A program made the position numbers and the translations under genes. Positions 8,242 through 11,156 of a stretch of 11,156 nucleotides of DNA are shown in pieces (within the stretch, counting starts at the first letter, position 1; each line of letters starts with the position of its first letter). The stretch lies in the NCBI GenBank assembly GCA_903877945.1, contig CAIRFY010000029.1, positions 1-11,156 on the forward strand. Direction: 5' to 3'. Source of the DNA: an uncultured Oscillochloris sp. Its GTDB lineage: Bacteria; Chloroflexota; Chloroflexia; Chloroflexales; Chloroflexaceae. Below the pieces are notes generated by a model. The model made no database searches. It saw only the letters and a program-made list of their open reading frames with translations, and had not been told where the DNA came from.

Positions 8242-8711
8242 ATGTCTCCGGCTAGGTCGAAGCAGTAACGTGTATCACGATCTGGAAGATAATCTGCAAG
8301 TTGCCGCTGATCAAAAAAATGCGAAACAATGATCAGCCCGCAGGGAAGGTATTGCAGGCGTGCGACAAGTCCGGCCCAGGTACGCCGCTGATTACGATTC
8401 CACGTTGCTAAGACGGCATCAATCTCATCAAGCACAAGGACTGGTGCCGCACATGCTGCACACCAGTCCCGAATAGCGGTGACAAGTTGGGGGGGTTGGT
8501 AACTGTCAATGGAGTTGGCGAGGGTATCAAAATAGCCAGGATCGAGGGTATAGTCGAGGTAGTTCCATCCATGATGTTCTTGCAGTTGGCGAGCAAGGAG
8601 CGTTTTGCGGCTGCGCTGTGGTAATCCAACCAACCACGCTACTCGGTAGCGCGGCTCTTTGATACAGCAGGTAATAAAGCGCTCGCTGGCTCTGGAAAAC
8701 AGATCACTCAT
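8238..8711 (-). CDS. Small P-loop NTPase-like protein, BrxF-like
   Basis: This 157-residue protein sits directly upstream of the giant ATPase gene, as brxF sits before brxC in type 3 BREX. It has a clear Walker B, VLVLDEID (91-98), and a likely sensor strand, GLIIVSH (125-131). The N-terminal P-loop region reads LVGLPQRSRKTLLARQL (27-43). It keeps the Lys-Thr pair, but the glycines that should form the loop are replaced by Gln and Arg, and the loop is one residue longer than GxxxxGKT. It may therefore bind nucleotide weakly or not at all and act as an adaptor for the BrxC-like ATPase. The ATG overlaps the DUF4007 stop as ATGA, and the stop overlaps the next start likewise. The name BrxF is by size, position and fold pattern, not by an alignment. 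The archaeal name PbeB is an alternative. Confidence 0.65.
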   Translation of the reverse strand: MSDLFSRASERFITCCIKEPRYRVAWLVGLPQRSRKTLLARQLQEHHGWNYLDYTLDPGYFDTLANSIDSYQPPQLVTAIRDWCAACAAPVLVLDEIDAVLATWNRNQRRTWAGLVARLQYLPCGLIIVSHFFDQRQLADYLPDRDTRYCFDLAGDI

Positions 8712-9520
8712 AGTGATGCGTAGAAGGTTGCAATCAATTGGTGAGGGTCATCACGGAAGCGGCGGGTAACTGGCTCATGTTGTGAGTCAACAATGTTGAC
8801 GAGGCCCATGCTTTGCAATGTTTGCAGGGATTGAACGACCTGATCCCGGCGGGCAGCAAACACCTTACCCGGCAGTTCCGGCTCCTGACAAACCTGGGTT
8901 ACGCGCAGCGTATCGGTGTGGTCAAAGCGACGCTGCCAAGCATCAAAGAGGACGTAGGCAAAGATGTATGGCTCAGGCAAGCGCACCAAGCCTACCTCAC
9001 ATATAGCCTTGTCTACTTCACGTACAAGCTCTAGCTTACCTAGTCCTATCGGCACTGTATAACCGTTTAGTAGTTTACGACAATCTTCAGCAATACTAGC
9101 TTGATTCTTCGGTGTCGCCTCGCGTGTACGTTCGATGTAGACTTGAAGTGCAGCGCGGTCAAAGCGCACACCTGGGGTCAGAAACTCGTTAAAGGCTCGG
9201 TACCATACTTCTGCTCGCTCGGCATGCTCGCTTACCAAGTGATAGTGAAGGAGCCAGAGCGTACCTGAATGGTTCAACTCTGGGTCGTATGCTGCGACCA
9301 ACTTACCAAAAGGTGAAAGCTCATATGTACCCTTTTGTGATATTCCTAGCCCGGACTTAACAAACCAACCCAAGGTTCCTTCAGCCGCAGGTCCTCCTAC
9401 CCCCATGCCAACAGAAGCGGCCTTCTTGGTGATGGTCTGGCTATCGAGGATACATCGAACTAAAGTGGCTAGGCGATCACGGTTAAGCGAGAAGTTCTGG
9501 TGGAAGGCGAGATCGCGCAT
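8708..9520 (-). CDS. DUF4007 family protein
   Basis: The first gene of the operon encodes 270 residues from the ATG at 9520. The N-terminus MRDLAFHQNFSLNRDRLATLV carries the FHxxFxLRR-like opening of DUF4007. It is followed by a helix-turn-helix-like segment (GMGVGGPAAEGTLGWFVKSGL, about 38-58) and SPFGKLVAAYDPELNHSGTLWLLHYHLVS (69-97), both typical of this family. WYRAFNEF follows at 106-113. DUF4007 proteins are known as neighbours of PAPS-reductase-like, DndCDE and PglZ genes in defence islands. Their molecular role is not established, but the winged-helix look suggests nucleic-acid contact. The frame is open upstream to an ATG at 9661, which would add 47 residues encoded by the repeat element. 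I reject that start because the family homology begins at the internal ATG, which has AGGA six bases before it. The stop overlaps the next start as ATGA. Confidence 0.85.
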   Translation of the reverse strand: MRDLAFHQNFSLNRDRLATLVRCILDSQTITKKAASVGMGVGGPAAEGTLGWFVKSGLGISQKGTYELSPFGKLVAAYDPELNHSGTLWLLHYHLVSEHAERAEVWYRAFNEFLTPGVRFDRAALQVYIERTREATPKNQASIAEDCRKLLNGYTVPIGLGKLELVREVDKAICEVGLVRLPEPYIFAYVLFDAWQRRFDHTDTLRVTQVCQEPELPGKVFAARRDQVVQSLQTLQSMGLVNIVDSQHEPVTRRFRDDPHQLIATFYASL

Positions 9521-9526
9521 AAGTTT

Positions 9527-9530
9527 TCCT
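9527..9530 (-). promoter_or_regulatory. Ribosome binding site that fixes the DUF4007 start
   Basis: AGGA on the minus strand lies six bases before the ATG at 9520. It supports that ATG over the in-frame ATG at 9661, whose downstream codons fall in a non-coding repeat. Confidence 0.65.
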
Positions 9531-9539
9531 ATAGGACAA

Positions 9540-9563
9540 GGTTTCAGGTGCCAGGTTTCAGGT
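9540..9563. repeat. Short direct repeat GGTTTCAGGT, two copies
   Basis: GGTTTCAGGT occurs at 9540-9549 and again at 9554-9563, a 14-base period, immediately beside the large inverted repeat. It forms one edge of the composite leader element. I know no function for it. Confidence 0.6.
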
Positions 9564-9647
9564 TTACAGTTCGTAGTAGGGGCTTCAGCCCCCGATCCGC
9601 CCCTGACGCGGCTGAAGCCGCTACTACGAACGCTGCAAACTGTAAAG
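9563..9647. repeat. Near-perfect inverted repeat element in the operon leader
   Basis: Two 22-base arms at 9569-9590 and 9610-9631 match at 21 of 22 positions (GTTCGTAGTAG, then GGGCTTCAGCC or CGGCTTCAGCC). A 19-base loop separates them. Outside them, TTTACAGTT (9563-9571) is matched by AACTGTAAA (9638-9646), slightly offset. It would fold as a strong stem-loop in the transcript leading to the DUF4007 operon, about 50 bases before its start codon. Its form fits a small dispersed non-coding element, perhaps MITE- or REP-like, but no target duplication or terminal signature is evident. It could reduce read-through from the XRE gene. Confidence 0.8.
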
Positions 9648-9709
9648 CTGTCACGAACCATGTCTAGGCCATGAAGGACACAAAGAACCGTAGCTTACCC
9701 AAACAGCCT

Positions 9710-9925
9710 TTACTCAATCTCCACATCATCCCGTGCCAACTGGTCTACCGTCACGCCGAACAGTTCTGCGACCTGGAGCGCGAGTTCGAGGGAGGGCTGA
9801 CGCCTCCCACTTTCTAGGTCGCCGATATAGCCGTGTGTGCCGAGGTTAAGCCGGTCGGCAAGATCACGCATCGTCATACCGTGGCGCTGTCGCAGCGCCC
9901 GGAGTTTTTCACCGAAACGCCGCAT
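9710..9925 (-). CDS. XRE-family helix-turn-helix transcription regulator
   Basis: A 71-residue single-domain protein. Residues about 5-62 make the five-helix Cro/C1-type fold: LRALRQRHGMTMRDLADRLN (8-27), then the recognition region GTHGYIGDLESGRRQPSLELA (29-49), then VAELFGVTVDQL (52-63). There is no effector or toxin domain. It reads toward the DUF4007 operon on the same strand, 189 bases upstream, and is divergent from the 73-aa gene. The perfect palindrome between the two divergent genes is its most likely binding site, suggesting autoregulation and control of the small gene, and possibly of the defence operon by read-through. The SD-like AGAGG ends only one base before the ATG at 9925, so translation may be weak or nearly leaderless. 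Small XRE controllers of this size often time the expression of restriction-type systems. Confidence 0.9.
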   Translation of the reverse strand: MRRFGEKLRALRQRHGMTMRDLADRLNLGTHGYIGDLESGRRQPSLELALQVAELFGVTVDQLARDDVEIE

Positions 9926-9930
9926 GCCTC

Positions 9931-9959
9931 TTGACGCACCGTGATAGATATGTTATCTT
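9931..9959 (+). promoter_or_regulatory. Sigma-70-type promoter for the 73-aa gene
   Basis: TTGACG (9931-9936) and TATCTT (9954-9959) are separated by 17 bases, a near-consensus -35/-10 pair. Transcription would begin near 9966, about 30 bases before the ATG at 9997. The first bases of the -35 box also form a TTG that could be mistaken for a start codon. Confidence 0.7.
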
Positions 9960-9977
9960 GTACGCAGATGCGTACAA
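9950..9977 (-). promoter_or_regulatory. Possible opposing promoter for the XRE gene
   Basis: On the minus strand TTGTAC (9977-9972) and TAACAT (9955-9950) are 16 bases apart, four of six matches at each box. This promoter would start transcripts near 9943. It overlaps the plus-strand -10 and lies within the palindrome, so one bound regulator could block both. It is weaker than the plus-strand promoter. Confidence 0.45.
9958..9977. promoter_or_regulatory. Perfect palindromic operator (9+2+9)
   Basis: TTGTACGCA, a two-base GA spacer, and TGCGTACAA form an exact inverted repeat. It touches the -10 box of the plus-strand promoter, covers its start site, and contains the -35 box of the opposing promoter. 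Position and symmetry fit a dimeric Cro-like repressor, so the adjacent XRE protein is the obvious candidate. Confidence 0.7.
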
Positions 9978-9982
9978 ACCTG

Positions 9983-9988
9983 AAAGGA
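9983..9988 (+). promoter_or_regulatory. Ribosome binding site that fixes the small-gene start
   Basis: AAAGGA lies eight bases before the ATG at 9997. It decides that ATG over the in-frame TTG at 9931, which falls inside the -35 box and upstream of the predicted transcript start. Confidence 0.7.
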
Positions 9989-9996
9989 TACGAACA

Positions 9997-10218
9997 ATGG
10001 GGGCTGTAGCACCAGAGGAACTCGCCCGTCTATGGACACAGGATGAAGTAACAATCGAACGGGCCATTGGGCAGATTGTACAGCAGCTTGTCACAATACA
10101 GGTGAGCCTTGATCGTCAAGCGCAGGCGTTAGGTCAACTGCGTAGGGAGATGTCCACACTTATCGCACCATCAGGTGATTCTGCTGACAAGGGCAAGCGA
10201 GTTCGCCAAGAGAAGTGA
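9997..10218 (+). CDS. 73-aa putative coiled-coil protein, function unknown
   Basis: The frame from ATG 9997 encodes 73 residues. Residues about 5-56 are one predicted long amphipathic helix with regular hydrophobic spacing (ERAIGQIVQQLVTIQVSLDRQAQALGQLRREMSTLI), consistent with a coiled coil or helical hairpin. The last 15 residues are charged and probably disordered (DKGKRVRQEK). There is no signal peptide or transmembrane segment. I recognise no family. The gene has its own promoter and ribosome binding site, shares an operator with the divergent XRE gene, and is closed by hairpins, so it is very likely real. Plausible roles are an accessory regulator, an anti-repressor, or a small oligomeric partner of the defence proteins. 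None of these is shown by the sequence. It is also the only plus-strand gene in the window. Confidence 0.72.
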   Translation: MGAVAPEELARLWTQDEVTIERAIGQIVQQLVTIQVSLDRQAQALGQLRREMSTLIAPSGDSADKGKRVRQEK

Positions 10219-10245
10219 CTCGACAACCGCAGATCGCCCGATAGC

Positions 10246-10275
10246 AAGCAAGGCAGATCTCCGCTGCCTTGTTTG
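10246..10275. terminator. Hairpin after the 73-aa gene
   Basis: CAAGGCAG (10249-10256) and CTGCCTTG (10264-10271) pair perfectly across a seven-base loop. The stem extends by about three more pairs including one G-U, and TTTGTT follows on the plus strand. It lies 28 bases past the small gene's stop and could also act on transcripts from the right. Confidence 0.55.
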
Positions 10276-10294
10276 TTATGCTGTTGATTATAGC

Positions 10295-10329
10295 ATGCCA
10301 GTTGTAGAAACACGACTGGTATTTTTGTT
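10295..10329 (+). terminator. Rho-independent-type terminator of the 73-aa gene
   Basis: ATGCCAGTTGT (10295-10305) pairs with ACGACTGGTAT (10312-10322) over a six-base loop, with two G-U pairs, and is followed by a T-rich run (10322-10329). Together with the hairpin at 10246 it insulates the small gene from the convergent PAPS-reductase-like gene that ends at 10343. Confidence 0.65.
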
Positions 10330-10342
10330 TCAGGCATCGCAC

Positions 10343-11156
10343 TCACAGGTGACAGATATGACACCCCACGTCATCCTCTTCCGCATCCAACGCTGCGCCG
10401 ATAATGTCAATCAATGGCCGGTCGGGACGGCGCTTACGTTCTATCTCGAATCGAACCATATGCTCGCGCTTAATCTGTGCCATTCGCTCTGGTTGCTCTA
10501 GCTCACGAAGGCTTTCATTCTGTCGCCAGTAAAATCGCTCACCATTCTGCTCTTTTTCATACCTTTTAGCCTCTTCAAAGTGTTCAGGATGGCGTTCTTT
10601 CAGCCCGACCCACTCATTTGCCCTTTGGAAGTAGCAAAATATGCATCCGCTGCGTTGTCGCCACTCATAATATGCGGGTAAACCAATGCCACTCTCTTTA
10701 AGAATACGTTCTACATCTGCTAAAACTAGTCCGTGTTCTTTGTAAGGGTATATAGGGGTGATGTTTGGCTTAGTGGAGATATAACCACTCCTGTCTTCAT
10801 CAGCGCGAATACCGATATAGCTCCAAATCTTATCGTCTCCAACGAATGCCTCAAAGGGTTCAATCTTCAACTTACGAGTACACCAGCGCACCTGGGCCGA
10901 GGGCAGCATCCCCCCATACATCTCAAGCCAGTGATCAAAGCCACGCTGCGGGTTCAGGCGGTTGATCGTCCGGCCCAAGAACGCCTCCAGCCTATCGAGG
11001 TACTCGTAGGTCTCAGGCAGCTCCTTATGCGTATCGCAGAAGACATACTCCACCTGCGGGACGTAATCGCGCAGGTAGATCGCCAGGGCCGTGCTATCCT
11101 TGCCTCCACTGAGGCTGACAATATGGCGACCAGGGCGGGAGGCCCAGTCGGCGGGG
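10343..11156 (-). CDS. PAPS-reductase/DndC-like PP-loop protein, C-terminal part (runs off right edge)
   Basis: The frame is open from the right edge to a TGA at 10343, giving 270 visible residues. The PP-loop signature SGGKDS is at visible residues 16-21, in HIVSLSGGKDSTALAIYLRD. An internal GTG at 11053 lies after this motif and is not the start. Further family marks are FCDTHKE (39-45), RWCTRKLKI (90-98) and GIRADED (115-121), as in PAPS reductase-like and DndC-like ATP-pyrophosphatases. Cysteines at about 40, 92, 171, 174, 265 and 268 include two CxxC pairs (GCIFC, GCHIC) that could bind an iron-sulfur cluster or zinc. DndC acts in DNA phosphorothioation, and BrxP is the PAPS-reductase-like component of type 4 BREX. 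Either could fit this neighbourhood. The gene is separated from the operon by the divergent control region, so it is transcribed separately. The N-terminus is not visible. Confidence 0.85.
   Translation of the reverse strand, partial: PADWASRPGRHIVSLSGGKDSTALAIYLRDYVPQVEYVFCDTHKELPETYEYLDRLEAFLGRTINRLNPQRGFDHWLEMYGGMLPSAQVRWCTRKLKIEPFEAFVGDDKIWSYIGIRADEDRSGYISTKPNITPIYPYKEHGLVLADVERILKESGIGLPAYYEWRQRSGCIFCYFQRANEWVGLKERHPEHFEEAKRYEKEQNGERFYWRQNESLRELEQPERMAQIKREHMVRFEIERKRRPDRPLIDIIGAALDAEEDDVGCHICHL

Noticed and set aside
9540..9647. CRISPR-like or attachment-site reading of the leader repeats
   Set aside because: Only one inverted repeat and two short direct repeats, no regular spacers, no cas genes and no integrase or tRNA nearby.
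9521..9661. 47-residue N-terminal extension of the DUF4007 protein
   Set aside because: Encoded by a hairpin repeat element; DUF4007 homology starts at the ATG at 9520, which has a good ribosome binding site.
9931..9996. TTG start giving a 95-aa version of the small protein
   Set aside because: The TTG is part of the -35 box and lies upstream of the predicted transcript start; ATG 9997 has the ribosome binding site.
9710..10218. XRE gene and 73-aa gene as a toxin-antitoxin pair
   Set aside because: They are divergent rather than in tandem, and the small protein has no RelE-, HigB- or HipA-like motifs; the promoter layout fits a regulator and target better.
10175..10501. Plus-strand frame of 108 codons
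   Set aside because: It crosses both hairpins and runs antisense into the PAPS-reductase-like gene.

Overview
The window looks like part of a GC-rich bacterial chromosome carrying a defence island. The genus cannot be read from it. The short hairpin repeats near 773-800 and 9563-9647 are of a kind scattered through Chloroflexota and some gammaproteobacterial genomes. That resemblance is recalled, not searched, so the assignment is weak. Nearly all genes read on the minus strand.

Left flank (1 to about 814): the start of an HD-domain gene that runs off the left edge, then a MAPEG-family membrane protein gene that has lost its normal 5' end. The broken end lies in a short GC-rich hairpin repeat, 18 bases beyond the stop codon of the defence operon, so this is probably the island boundary.

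Core (833 to 9520, minus strand): four genes read in the order DUF4007 protein, small BrxF-like P-loop protein, giant BrxC/PglY-like ATPase (1694 aa), and PglZ-domain phosphatase-like protein. Each of the three junctions is an ATGA stop/start overlap, so the four are almost certainly one translationally coupled operon. This gene set belongs to the BREX family. No DNA methyltransferase, BrxL protease or helicase is present in the window.

Control region (9521 to 10342): a 189-base leader holding a nearly perfect inverted repeat, then an XRE-family regulator. Divergent from it is a 73-aa putative coiled-coil protein. Between them lie two overlapping opposing promoters and a perfect 9+2+9 palindrome, a very plausible autoregulated operator. 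Two hairpins close the small gene against the next one.

Right end (10343 to edge, minus strand): the C-terminal 270 residues of a PAPS-reductase/DndC-like PP-loop protein with SGGKDS and several CxxC-type cysteines. A PAPS-reductase-like gene next to DUF4007, BrxC-like and PglZ genes recalls BREX type 4 (BrxP) and the archaeal phosphorothioate-linked Dnd-Pbe systems. The working model is a BREX/phosphorothioation hybrid in which the sulfur-transfer protein marks self DNA and the four-gene operon acts on unmarked DNA. Whether DndD, DndE or cysteine desulfurase genes lie beyond the right edge cannot be seen.
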